Below are positions 15,278 through 25,149 of a stretch of 33,723 nucleotides of DNA, one piece after another. The stretch is from the IMG/VR virus record IMGVR_UViG_3300008952_000167, positions 1-33,723 of that record; one strand, given 5' to 3'. A model generated the notes under the pieces. It was not told the DNA's origin, made no database searches, and was given only the letters and a program-made list of their open reading frames with translations. The translations under genes were made by a program, and so were the position numbers. The stretch comes from a virus. The stretch's first letter is position 1, and each line of letters starts with the position of its first letter.

Positions 15278-17269
15278 ATGCCTGCTATAATTACAAATAA
15301 ATTTAGATTTTATAACGCATATCAGTTCATGGAGAATTTTAAGGATGTTCCAGTTCAAGATTCTGGTGCTGATGGCGATCCTAATATTGGTCTAAGTAGA
15401 TCAAAATTTTATCTTTTTGTTGGTAAATCTACACCATGGGATGAAAACGATGGATTTTTACAACCGAGATTGACTGGATCTCAGCATAATGGTGATCCTG
15501 TTGGTACTAATTATCCGTTTGTTGCTGAAGCTGGACTTCCAGGTCCTGCTGCTGAACAGTATAATGATCCTGCTACAGTTTGGGAAACTGCTGATGAGGG
15601 AAGTGATACTAATCCTCCAACTCCATATGATACTGTTTCTAATGAAATGCAAACATGGGATGAAATCTTAGCAGCCAAAAATATTGGTTCTGCTGATGTT
15701 TCTTTTGTTATTCCTAGATATGATTGGATTTCGGGTGAAACTTATGCTGCTTATGATGATGCTGATACGTATTTATTTGAAAAACCGTTTTATGTATTGA
15801 ATCGTGATTATCGTGTTTATAAGTGTATTGATAATAATAATAATGCAACTGTTACTGACGAACCATCTACAACAGAAGATGATAAGTATATAAAAACTAG
15901 TGATGGATATATCTGGAAGTTTATGTATTCTATTTCTCCTGCTGATGTTGTTAAATTTGTTACTCCTGAATGGATTCCTGTTCAGACAATTTATAATTAT
16001 GATGAGAAAGTTGCTAATTCATATCAATTAGCTCAGAGTAATGTTCAGACTAATGCGGTTGATGGAGATATTACTCGTTTAGTGTCTATTGCTGCTGCTA
16101 ATGTTGGTGCTCCTGCTGCTGATGCAAATTATACTATTGAGGGTGATGGTAATAGTGTTCCTGCTATACAAACTAGTGGACAATTAGCTATTGATAGTGC
16201 TGTTATTGTAGGAAATGAAACTCCTTTCCGTGGTGATATTGTAGTATTGACTAGTGATGGCAGTTCTGCAGCTAATACAAGAGCAGTTGTTTCTCCGCGT
16301 GGTGGACATGGATTTGATCCAGTTCGTGAATTGGGCGGTTTTTATGTAATGGTTAATACTCGTTTAGAGTATGATCAAAGTGGAAGTATTTTTGTTGATA
16401 ATGATTTTCGTAAGATTGGTCTATTGTCTGATCCTTTAACGCCAGCCGGTGGTCATATTACTTATGGCGATAGTGGTGATAATCTGATTGGTGGTATAGT
16501 AAATTTAATCACGGATGCTAGTCTTGTTGATATTACGACACAAGTATATAATCTAGCTGATGTTCCTGCTGGATTTTATTCCGGTGTAGCAGTACTTGGT
16601 GGTAACGGTAGTGGTGCAACGGTCGATTTTCAAGTGGAAGTTGACACAGGTGCTGTTCTTCCAGCTTCAATAGTTGTGAGAAATAGTGGTATTGATTATA
16701 CGGTTACTGATAATATTTCATTTGATATACCAACTCAAGTAGTTAATACTGCCAATGCTGGTAGTGCAATTCCTACATCTGGTGCATATGGTATTACTTC
16801 TGTGTTAGGTAATGTTACGGATTCTCGTCGTATTCCAGGAGAGGTCTTTGCTGAGGCAATTGCAGATCAACGGGCAGTAATTACAATTAGTAATGCATTG
16901 ACTGATAGTGAGTGGGATTTGTTGGAATTGGGTGTTGATGGACTAGTAGATTTTGAAGTTGCAAATGCTACTGGTGGCTCTGCACGTATTCTTAATGTAG
17001 TGCGTCCAACTGGTTATGATCCAACGGAATCTGGTAATGCCGGTAGTGCTGGCGGAACTTTATATGTTGCTGGTGTAACTGGTACAATTGCTGCTACTAA
17101 TGCCTTAACTATTACTACTGATGGTGATGATGTTGGGGTTACTGTTGCTACATTTACAGATGCTGCTTTATTGCATGATAGTGGTGATATTCTTTATGTT
17201 GAGCATAGGCGACCGATTGTACGTGCCTCTGATCAAATTGAAGATATTAAATTAATTATTGAATTTTAA
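15278..17269 (+). CDS. 8: Baseplate wedge protein gp8, with large internal insertion
   Basis: A 663-residue protein, about twice T4 gp8 (334). The N-terminus has the gp8 pattern: I-I-T-N-K-F-R, then Y-L-F-V-G-K-S-T-P-W, then P-P-T-P-Y-D-T-V ... W-D-E-I, V-I-P-R-Y-D-W, Y-R-V-Y-K-C-I and T-x-D-G-Y-I-W-K-F-M-Y-S-I-S-P. The last 20 residues (R-R-P-I-V-R-A-S-D-Q-I-E-D-I-K-L-I-I-E-F) match the gp8 C-terminus. Between about residues 250 and 620 lies a beta-rich, glycine- and alanine-rich region not found in T4. Gp8 sits on the wedge between gp7 and gp10. Codon use here has more CGT and GC than the neighbouring gp7-like gene. It is followed 13 bases later by the DUF4815-type gene. Confidence 0.92.
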   Translation: MPAIITNKFRFYNAYQFMENFKDVPVQDSGADGDPNIGLSRSKFYLFVGKSTPWDENDGFLQPRLTGSQHNGDPVGTNYPFVAEAGLPGPAAEQYNDPATVWETADEGSDTNPPTPYDTVSNEMQTWDEILAAKNIGSADVSFVIPRYDWISGETYAAYDDADTYLFEKPFYVLNRDYRVYKCIDNNNNATVTDEPSTTEDDKYIKTSDGYIWKFMYSISPADVVKFVTPEWIPVQTIYNYDEKVANSYQLAQSNVQTNAVDGDITRLVSIAAANVGAPAADANYTIEGDGNSVPAIQTSGQLAIDSAVIVGNETPFRGDIVVLTSDGSSAANTRAVVSPRGGHGFDPVRELGGFYVMVNTRLEYDQSGSIFVDNDFRKIGLLSDPLTPAGGHITYGDSGDNLIGGIVNLITDASLVDITTQVYNLADVPAGFYSGVAVLGGNGSGATVDFQVEVDTGAVLPASIVVRNSGIDYTVTDNISFDIPTQVVNTANAGSAIPTSGAYGITSVLGNVTDSRRIPGEVFAEAIADQRAVITISNALTDSEWDLLELGVDGLVDFEVANATGGSARILNVVRPTGYDPTESGNAGSAGGTLYVAGVTGTIAATNALTITTDGDDVGVTVATFTDAALLHDSGDILYVEHRRPIVRASDQIEDIKLIIEF

Positions 17270-17282
17270 TTAGGAGAATAAG

Positions 17283-20200
17283 ATGCCGAAAGTTGATTTA
17301 AATAAAGCTCCATATTATGATGATTTTGATGAAGCGAAGAATTATCATCGTATATTATTTCGCCCAAGTTTTGCTGTGCAGGCTCGGGAGTTGACCCAGG
17401 CTCAATCAATTTTACAAAATCAAGTAAAACGTTCGGCTGATTATTTTCTCCAAGATGGTGATTATGTAGTTCCTGGGGAATTAATATACGATGTTCATTC
17501 TAGTTATGTTTGTATAGTTAAAAATCAAGATGTCTCCGATTTATCTAGTATAGTCGGAGACATTGTTGGTGAAGAGGATGAAGAGGAGTCTGAAGGTATA
17601 GTAGATAAAGGGGTGAGAGGAAGAGTTTTTGCTGTTTCTGAAACTGATATAGCAGCAAATCATCCTTCAACTTTATTTGTTTCTATAATAAGACATGGAG
17701 GAATTAACGGAACAGAAGTTAATTTTAGGGAAAATAGAAAAATTTTTGTATGGAATGAAGATGGAACAAAGAAAATAGATGCGATTGGAGATTTTGAAGT
17801 CGGAACTGTAGGATTTGGTTCTGTTGCTAATGCAAATATTCCTACTCCTGTAGGAACAACATCAGCGGCTACTGTAAAGAAGGGTGTGTATTATATATCA
17901 GGTCACATGGTCAATGTGGAAACTCAAACTATAGTTTTGGACAAGTATACTAGTATACCATCATATAAAGTAGGATTAAATGTTTCTTATGAATTTGTTG
18001 ATGAGATAGATGATTCTGATTTATTAGATAATGCAACAGGTGCGCCTAATTACTTAGCTCCTGGTTCTCATCGTTTGAAAATAGATTTGATATTGGGAAA
18101 GAAAACATTATATTCAACAGATGTAGAAGATTTTGTTGAGTTGATCCGAGTTGATCAGGGAAATATAAGAAAGAGAATAGATTATCAATCATCTCCTGTT
18201 TTATGGAGTAAGTTGGCAGAAAGAACATATGATGAATCTGGAAATTATGTTGTTGATCCGTTTAATACTGAAGTTCGTGAATATTCAGCAAGTTTAACTG
18301 ATCATTTAAATCGTAAGGGAGTTACAATTCCACCAGAACATCTTTATAGTACAGATGAACAAAAAAATGAATTAATAAGAGATTATGAAGATAAGATTGC
18401 AATTGGATTTGATCCTGGTAAAGCTTATGTAAAAGGTCATAGTGTAAAAACACATTCACAAATTTATATTGATGTTGAGAAAGCAAGAGATACAAAAACA
18501 CTTGCAAGTAGTGGATCATCAGAAACTAAATTTGCAAATTATGGTAATTATATTTTAGTTAAAAATTTAAACGAATTGGATGGCGGAGAAAATTCGGGTG
18601 CAAAGCATGACTGGAAAACTTTTAATTTTTCTGATGAAAATGGAACAATTGATGATGCATTTCCTTTAGTGGATTTATATTCTGCTGACAATTATCCTAT
18701 AAAAATAGGAACTGCTAGATTAAGAGATATACAAATAGCCGATATATCAGATCCTTTAATTTTTGATTCTGAAGATGGAACTACGGATATTACTCCAAAC
18801 TATAGAGTATATCTTTTTGATATTTCCACGGAAGAAAGTTGGGATAAAGTTGGAAGAATTATTTTAGGAGATTATAAAGAAAATATTATTTCATCATTGT
18901 CTTCTACTACAGCCTGGAGTGCAAACGCTAAAACTGCATTAACTACTATTGACGGAGACATTTTATTTACTGATGGTGGTGATCTGTATAGTATTTCTGG
19001 TGGGTCCGGTGAAGGTGCTGAGATAACTATTTCAGATTCAGATGGTAATTGGAATGATATAACTATTACGGATGGCGGAGAGCATTATGAGGAAAATGAT
19101 TTGCTATCTTTAAAATTTTCTGTGGGGGAGACGGAATTTAGTAGAACATATCAAGTTACTGCTGTGGCTGATGCTGACAGACAAGAAATAAATTTGAAAG
19201 GTAGTAACGCTTCTGCTTCCCAATATGATACTTCATTTAACAGTTTAGTATATACGTTGAGTAAACAAAATATTAGTGAAGTTAGTGGTGTTTCTATTTC
19301 TAAAACAAGACAATCATTTAGTGTTTCTGCTATAGATGTCAATGGTGAAAACTCTTTGGTTTTGATACTTCCTTCCAATAAACAGAAATTTTTTCAACAT
19401 ACATCTTCCCATGAAATAATTGTTTATGGTTCTTATTATGATGCTCTAACTCAATCGTCTACTCAGAGAATATTTAAAGCAGATGAAATAGATAATGTTT
19501 TATTATCTGATAATAATAGGAAGATGTCTATAACGTCTGACTCATTTCTGGTTGATAGCAATTTGGGAACGTATGTGGTTGTTTGTGATGTAATGAATGG
19601 CGGGGAAGTGAATGATAATAATAGAAAAAACAAAATTTTAAAATTTTCTCAAGAAGTTATTAAACCGACAGATTGGATTAATAATACTTTTATTTTAGCG
19701 AAGGGTGATGTTTTGGATCATACCTTTAGGGCTTTTGCAGTAAGTAGTGAAACATGGAACGGACATACAGTAGATGGATATAGATATGCAAAATATGATG
19801 GAGGAGGATTTTTAGATAGTGGAGCTTTGAAAGATTTGGAATCTGGTGATTTGATAGACATTACAGGTAATATTACTGTAAACACAGGACAAGAATCAGA
19901 AAAATATGGATTAGGAAGTGTTGTGATTTCTGATCCTCCTACAACAGATATAATATTATTTTACCATTCGTTAGAACATTCATCTGGAGATTATATGAAT
20001 GTTCAATCATATCCAATTAATGCTGAGTTCTATAGTGAAGGATTCGGAGATGATTATTCGACTCATAATTCTATTGTATTTAAATATGAAGATATTCCGG
20101 ATTTGATTGATAAGACTGGTGAATCTGTTAGATTAGCAGATTCTATAGATTTTAGACCTTTGATTGAAGGCACAAATCTAAAAGGAAAATCACATTTGCC

Positions 20201-23200
20201 TACTGAATCAAATATTTCAATTAATTCTTTAAAATATTATCAATATAGAATTGATAAAGTTTATATTGATACTACTGGAGAATTTAGAGTTAAAAAGGGA
20301 ATTCCTGCTGATTCAGAGCCTCCTATTCCAGATGATCCTAGAGAAGGTATGGCTTTGTGTTTAGTTAAATTATCTCCATACACATATAGTACCCGTGATG
20401 TGGAAGTTGTATTTTTACAGAATCGAAGATATACAATGAAAGATATTTCTAGATTAGAAAAAAGAATAGAAGCGATAGAATATTATAGCAGTTTATCTTT
20501 GTTGGAAAATATGACGAATATTTTAGATTTGGGTGATCATGTATATAAAAATGGGTTTTTTGTTGATGGGTTTTTAGGACATAATATAGGAGATACTAAA
20601 GATAAAAAATATTCTGCTTCTATAGATTCTAGTAATAGAGAATTAAGACCTATGTTTGATATGAATAATTTAAATCTGAGTAGTACTGATAGTAATAATA
20701 TTGTTTATATGACTGAAATGGAAGATGATAGTGGTACTGCTATTTCTGTAAATTTAATAACTACTGCTGATGGTATAGGAAATATTAATACTGCAACTGC
20801 AGATGGTACTTCTTTAGCTATTCCTACTCAAACAGGTCATGGTACTTTAAAATTATATCCGAGTAGTGATGATTGGAAATCTTTAAAATCTCGTCCAGAA
20901 ATAGTTTCAAATAGAAAAAAATTATTTGATTCTGTAAAAAATTTAGAAGCTGAAAATTCTCAATTTGGGATTTGGAATGAATGGGAAAAGCATTGGTCTG
21001 GATTGTCTGTAGGAAATGATTTTGAAAAGGAAAATACAATAGGAGTCACAGATGCAGATGAATTTTTAACAGATGTTGGTAATCAAACTGAAACTAGAGA
21101 AATATTAGGAAAAACGGTTGTAACTAATTATACTCCTTTCATTAGGGAACAGCGTATTGATTTTGAAGCATATGGATTGACTGCAAATGCATTACATAAA
21201 ATATATATTGATGATTATTTAGTAACAGAAGTTGCTCCTGTAGTTGATGGAGAGGATGAAGATGTTGCAGAATCTATAGTTACTACTAGTAGTGGTTCTT
21301 GTAAGGGATATTTTATTATTCCTAATTCTGATGAAAATACAAGTAGTGATACAAAGTTTAGAACAGGAACTAGAAAAATACGATTAGAAAATAGTACTAG
21401 CGAGAATGGAAATGTTACTGTTAATTCTGTTGCGACTGCTGATTTTAGTGCAATTGGGATTGTAGCGGAAGATTGGATTGATGGAATTAAAATTCCTGAA
21501 TATGTTGTTACAGCGAATAAGAGAGGATTATATCAAGAATTTAAGATACGATCTCCATTATTTTTAAAGAATGTTAAATTGTTTTTAAAGAATGTAGCTG
21601 CAAATAGTGAAATTTATGTAGAAATTATTAATTCTGTAGAAGGTTTGCCTGGAAATAGAATAATTCCTTTTTCAGAAAAAAGAGTAGTTGTGGGATCTTC
21701 TGATGTAGATGAAATAGTTAGTATTCCTAAACAAGTAGATGGTACAACTACATATGCTGTTAATGAGGGTGGTTTAAATATTGAATTTGATGAACCAGTA
21801 TATTTACCTAGTGGTGATTATATGCTTGTTATTTCATCCAATTCAAATGAAACTGCAGTATGGACAAATAATAGAGAGACTCAACTTCCAGGTAATGGTA
21901 TGGGGTCATTATCTGATTTATCTTCAAATGAAAATGCAATAAGCTTAGTAAATACATCAAATTATATTTGTGCTGAATTTTATAAATATCAGTTTAAAAC
22001 TGATCCTGTTAATGTTGAGTTTGAATCAGATAGTTTTGAGGATGTTTTATTATCTTCTAATCCACTAAAATCTTCCAATGGTGTTGGTGATGAAGATTTT
22101 TTAGAAGTGTATTATCCCAATCACGGATTTGAAGTAAATGATCGTGTAAAATTTACTGGACTAAAGGGTAGGAAATCTTATGTTTTAGCTCTTGATTCAT
22201 CTCCTGATTCTAGTATATTAAAAACCAACATAAGTATTGATAATAATAATTATTATGTTATAAAACAGGGTTCCAATAGTAATGAAATAATTGTTTTTAG
22301 CACTGAACTCACACAAAGTTCTGGTCTGGTTAACGGTGCTACATTTAATTATAATGATGTAGAGTATACGATTAATAGTTATACAGAGAGTGATAATTAT
22401 TTTAATGGAGGAGTAACAAAAGAAGTTTTTGAGAATAGTACTGGTCATTTAATAACCGCTGTCGATACTGATAGATTTTTAATTCAAAATTCAAATTTTA
22501 ATTTTGGACTTTCTGGGCATGGTCCAGTTACAGTTGTAGAGAATGAAATAACTGTTATAAATCCTAAATATAAAGTAGACGTTTTTAATTTCATATCACA
22601 AGAACTTACTCCTTCTGTTGTTGGAAGTAGAATATATGAAACTTTTGTTGAATGGCAATATTGTATTGATGGAAGTACCTGGATAGATTTTGATATTAAT
22701 AGTAATGTTTATTTAGATGATTCAGTGTATCTTGAATCAGAAGATTTAAAACTAAAAGCAAAATTAATTTCTCCTAATGAAGATTGGACTCCAATGATAG
22801 ATACTGAAAGATTAAGTGCTATATTAATTAGAAATAGAATTAATTCTGTGAATACAATTAAAAATTCTTTAATAGAATCTGGAATAGGTGCTGATGATAT
22901 AGGAAAAGTAAGACATATAGAAATTAATGATGGTTATGGAGGATCAGGTTATAATGAAAATGAAGAATATTTACATTCTGATTCAGCAACTAATAAAATT
23001 ATAAATATGACTGATGATGTTTCATCTGTTCCAAATTCTTCTGGTTTAAAATTGCTTATTCCTAGTGGAGGAGTTTTAGGAATGGAGGGAAGTGCTGCTG
23101 ATGCAGAATTTGGTGATGATGAGACAGGACAATTGGATAATATAATTATTTCTAGTCCTGGAAAAGGATATGAGCAAGGAGATCAATTATATTTGTTAAA

Positions 23201-23657
23201 AGATAATGATACTATGGATACTATTTCTTATCCAGATGTTGCAAGAATAACTGTTATTGATGTTTTAAATGAAGATGAGTATTATCTAGAAGAATATGGT
23301 TCCTCATCATATATAACTAAAAAGGTACAATTAAATAATACTGCAAATTCAATATTAGTAATATTAGATGGACTTTTTCCTGGAGATTCTTCAATAAAGG
23401 TTTATTGTAAAACGGAATTATCATCACAAACTTCTGATTTTAAATATAGAGAAGTTACATACAGAAGTAATATAAATAATGTTATAGATTTAAATTCGGC
23501 ATCAGCTTCCGGTGAGTATGTCAGAGATATTAAATATGAATTAAATCAATTATCTAATTTTGATTTGTTTAATATAAAGATTCTGTTTAGTTCTTCTAAT
23601 ACAACTAAAGTTCCTAAAGTTAAGAATTTAAGAGTTATCGCTTTAACTGAAATTTAA
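17283..23657 (+). CDS. Giant structural protein with DUF4815-type N-terminus
   Basis: A 2124-residue protein. The start, with P-Y-Y-D-D-F-D-x-A-K-N-Y and L-F-R-P-S-F-A-V-Q-A-R-E-L-T-Q-A-Q-S-I-L-Q, then D-G-D-Y-V-V-P-G, is the DUF4815 signature of marine T4-like virions. Residues about 1050-1080 hold the helix Y-T-M-K-D-I-S-R-L-E-K-R-I-E-x-I-E-Y-Y-S-S-L-S-L-L-E, a known companion motif. Residues about 1285-1380 form a beta domain with a G-Y-F-I-I-P-N strand and F-R-T-G-T-R-K-I-R-L; about 1420-1530 another carries the P-L-F-L-K-N-V-K-L-F block and L-P-S-G-D-Y-M-L-V-I. By position it could do the job of gp9/gp10, linking baseplate to fibres; that is inference. Its TAA overlaps the next ATG. Confidence 0.85.
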   Translation: MPKVDLNKAPYYDDFDEAKNYHRILFRPSFAVQARELTQAQSILQNQVKRSADYFLQDGDYVVPGELIYDVHSSYVCIVKNQDVSDLSSIVGDIVGEEDEEESEGIVDKGVRGRVFAVSETDIAANHPSTLFVSIIRHGGINGTEVNFRENRKIFVWNEDGTKKIDAIGDFEVGTVGFGSVANANIPTPVGTTSAATVKKGVYYISGHMVNVETQTIVLDKYTSIPSYKVGLNVSYEFVDEIDDSDLLDNATGAPNYLAPGSHRLKIDLILGKKTLYSTDVEDFVELIRVDQGNIRKRIDYQSSPVLWSKLAERTYDESGNYVVDPFNTEVREYSASLTDHLNRKGVTIPPEHLYSTDEQKNELIRDYEDKIAIGFDPGKAYVKGHSVKTHSQIYIDVEKARDTKTLASSGSSETKFANYGNYILVKNLNELDGGENSGAKHDWKTFNFSDENGTIDDAFPLVDLYSADNYPIKIGTARLRDIQIADISDPLIFDSEDGTTDITPNYRVYLFDISTEESWDKVGRIILGDYKENIISSLSSTTAWSANAKTALTTIDGDILFTDGGDLYSISGGSGEGAEITISDSDGNWNDITITDGGEHYEENDLLSLKFSVGETEFSRTYQVTAVADADRQEINLKGSNASASQYDTSFNSLVYTLSKQNISEVSGVSISKTRQSFSVSAIDVNGENSLVLILPSNKQKFFQHTSSHEIIVYGSYYDALTQSSTQRIFKADEIDNVLLSDNNRKMSITSDSFLVDSNLGTYVVVCDVMNGGEVNDNNRKNKILKFSQEVIKPTDWINNTFILAKGDVLDHTFRAFAVSSETWNGHTVDGYRYAKYDGGGFLDSGALKDLESGDLIDITGNITVNTGQESEKYGLGSVVISDPPTTDIILFYHSLEHSSGDYMNVQSYPINAEFYSEGFGDDYSTHNSIVFKYEDIPDLIDKTGESVRLADSIDFRPLIEGTNLKGKSHLPTESNISINSLKYYQYRIDKVYIDTTGEFRVKKGIPADSEPPIPDDPREGMALCLVKLSPYTYSTRDVEVVFLQNRRYTMKDISRLEKRIEAIEYYSSLSLLENMTNILDLGDHVYKNGFFVDGFLGHNIGDTKDKKYSASIDSSNRELRPMFDMNNLNLSSTDSNNIVYMTEMEDDSGTAISVNLITTADGIGNINTATADGTSLAIPTQTGHGTLKLYPSSDDWKSLKSRPEIVSNRKKLFDSVKNLEAENSQFGIWNEWEKHWSGLSVGNDFEKENTIGVTDADEFLTDVGNQTETREILGKTVVTNYTPFIREQRIDFEAYGLTANALHKIYIDDYLVTEVAPVVDGEDEDVAESIVTTSSGSCKGYFIIPNSDENTSSDTKFRTGTRKIRLENSTSENGNVTVNSVATADFSAIGIVAEDWIDGIKIPEYVVTANKRGLYQEFKIRSPLFLKNVKLFLKNVAANSEIYVEIINSVEGLPGNRIIPFSEKRVVVGSSDVDEIVSIPKQVDGTTTYAVNEGGLNIEFDEPVYLPSGDYMLVISSNSNETAVWTNNRETQLPGNGMGSLSDLSSNENAISLVNTSNYICAEFYKYQFKTDPVNVEFESDSFEDVLLSSNPLKSSNGVGDEDFLEVYYPNHGFEVNDRVKFTGLKGRKSYVLALDSSPDSSILKTNISIDNNNYYVIKQGSNSNEIIVFSTELTQSSGLVNGATFNYNDVEYTINSYTESDNYFNGGVTKEVFENSTGHLITAVDTDRFLIQNSNFNFGLSGHGPVTVVENEITVINPKYKVDVFNFISQELTPSVVGSRIYETFVEWQYCIDGSTWIDFDINSNVYLDDSVYLESEDLKLKAKLISPNEDWTPMIDTERLSAILIRNRINSVNTIKNSLIESGIGADDIGKVRHIEINDGYGGSGYNENEEYLHSDSATNKIINMTDDVSSVPNSSGLKLLIPSGGVLGMEGSAADAEFGDDETGQLDNIIISSPGKGYEQGDQLYLLKDNDTMDTISYPDVARITVIDVLNEDEYYLEEYGSSSYITKKVQLNNTANSILVILDGLFPGDSSIKVYCKTELSSQTSDFKYREVTYRSNINNVIDLNSASASGEYVRDIKYELNQLSNFDLFNIKILFSSSNTTKVPKVKNLRVIALTEI

Positions 23658-23863
23658 TGAAAATAAAAGATAATCCTACTTTAATCAGGGATATTGAATC
23701 TGAAGCTGTTTTAGGTGATTCACAATCTTATGATAGATTTATTAATAAAGCTAAGATTAAAAAAAAGGAAGAAAGGATGATGAGGAGAATTTTTTTTGAA
23801 CTTAAAGATATTAAAGATAGACTTATTGTATTAGAAAAGAGAATGGAGAGCTTAGATGAGTAA
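23657..23863 (+). CDS. Small coiled-coil structural/assembly protein (68 aa)
   Basis: A 68-residue protein. It opens with M-K-I-K-D-N-P-T-L-I-R-D-I-E-S-x-A-V-L, an R-D-x-x-x-x-A-V/I-L pattern I recall in small proteins of the fibre region of marine T4-like phages. Residues about 28-68 are strongly charged with leucine/isoleucine spacing, probably a coiled coil. The start overlaps the giant gene's stop (TAATG) and its end overlaps the next gene by eight bases, so it is probably made in step with its neighbours. A linker or chaperone role for fibres is inference. Confidence 0.7.
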   Translation: MKIKDNPTLIRDIESEAVLGDSQSYDRFINKAKIKKKEERMMRRIFFELKDIKDRLIVLEKRMESLDE

Positions 23864-25106
23864 CTTTCAGGTCGGCAACAATATTATAATTACAAATGTT
23901 AATGCAAGTTACTGGAATAATGGTTCTTGGACACTTGATGATGTTAGAAGATGGATATTCGGTACCCCGGGAGTCACTGGTAAGATTATTATTCCGCAAG
24001 GAGAGTGGAATGAAACTGTTTTTAATTCATTTAAGAACGCAAATGCTAATTATCAGATTGGGTATATATACCAACCATCTACCGTCACATCTGCGAATAT
24101 TGTTACTGAAGATTGGTCATCTTCGATGGAAGAAGGTCCTTACCTTACTATATTAATTCTAAATTCTGCTGATGTGTCTAACATGAATTCTACTTTTTCA
24201 GAATATACTTGGTATAATGATCCAGAAGTTTGGTCAGATTTGCCAGATACTACTAATAAATTGTTTAGATTTCCTAGGGCTACTAATGCTAGGTTGGAAA
24301 GTAAGACAGCAGGTAATGAAGGCTTATTAGCTTTAAATAGAGATACGAATCAATTATCTTTTATTGATACCACTTGGGCTTCAGTAAATGGTATAATAGA
24401 TCCGTCTACTTCATCTACATTTTCTTCTTTGGTGACACAAGTTACTGATTCTGAATCATTTGGATTGGTTGAACTAACTACTAGTGGCGGAGCAGTATCA
24501 GATCTTACTGCAGGGTCTAATGTAACTTGGATAGGAACTGGTTCCGCAACTGGCAATAATTATAATGCAGTTTATTATCCAGGCACCACTTCCTCGGGAA
24601 ATGCTATGCCATATGGACATCAACAACCTTACATGCCAGGCTTTGGAACTCATAACGGTGCTATTGAACATGCTTGGAGTAATAGTGTATATAATAATCG
24701 TACGTATGCACCGATAACTGCAGTATTACAGAAAAGATCGGAGCCGACGACTTACCAATATAGTAATAATTGGGAATCTGCATGGTGGTTGCAAGATGGT
24801 AGTCAGGATAGTGGAGAAATTCTTATTATAAAGTTGATGGATGGAGTCAGTTGTACGATGGTAACTTGTAGAAATAGTGTTCAAGTATCAAATTATAATG
24901 CTGGAGGAATCATTACTGTTTGGAAAAATCTTGTATTTGGTGAGGACAATAGTATAATTTCTGCAGACTTCGCTGGAACACATGCTCTACTTGGCGGTTC
25001 TGACTTTGGAACAACATATTTCACAGACGAGCCTCAACAATATTTAATGTTTACAAGAAGTGGTGCTACAGGTTGGTCAAGGTTAGAAAGAATACTACTA
25101 CTGTAG
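23856..25106 (+). CDS. Unrecognised tail/fibre-region protein (416 aa)
   Basis: I do not recognise this protein. It has no signal peptide or membrane helix. The N-terminal third is rich in tryptophan, asparagine and aromatic residues (for example D-V-R-R-W-I-F-G-T-P-G-V near residue 29). Residues about 155-235 are small-residue rich, like phage fibre shafts. The last 150 residues are beta-type with W-W-L-Q-D-G-S and C-x-x-V-x-C, ending in W-S-R-L-E-R-I-L-L-L. The pattern suggests a trimeric fibre or tip protein. A GGAGAG site lies 8 bases upstream of the start, inside the previous gene. It is followed by a 43-base gap and another fibre-type gene. Confidence 0.65.
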   Translation: MSNFQVGNNIIITNVNASYWNNGSWTLDDVRRWIFGTPGVTGKIIIPQGEWNETVFNSFKNANANYQIGYIYQPSTVTSANIVTEDWSSSMEEGPYLTILILNSADVSNMNSTFSEYTWYNDPEVWSDLPDTTNKLFRFPRATNARLESKTAGNEGLLALNRDTNQLSFIDTTWASVNGIIDPSTSSTFSSLVTQVTDSESFGLVELTTSGGAVSDLTAGSNVTWIGTGSATGNNYNAVYYPGTTSSGNAMPYGHQQPYMPGFGTHNGAIEHAWSNSVYNNRTYAPITAVLQKRSEPTTYQYSNNWESAWWLQDGSQDSGEILIIKLMDGVSCTMVTCRNSVQVSNYNAGGIITVWKNLVFGEDNSIISADFAGTHALLGGSDFGTTYFTDEPQQYLMFTRSGATGWSRLERILLL

Positions 25107-25149
25107 CAATAAACTAATTCCATTTATTGATTAATTTGGAGATAATTGT

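Noticed and set aside
21981-23478. Extra TATAAATA copies at 21981, 23000 and 23471 inside the giant gene
   Set aside because: With this much A+T, around ten chance copies are expected over both strands by a rough estimate. These are deep in a coding region with no gene start close by.
25107-25129. CAATAAA...TTTATTG inverted repeat after the 416-residue gene as a terminator
   Set aside because: Only seven mostly A-T pairs with a nine-base loop and no T-run; too weak for a terminator.
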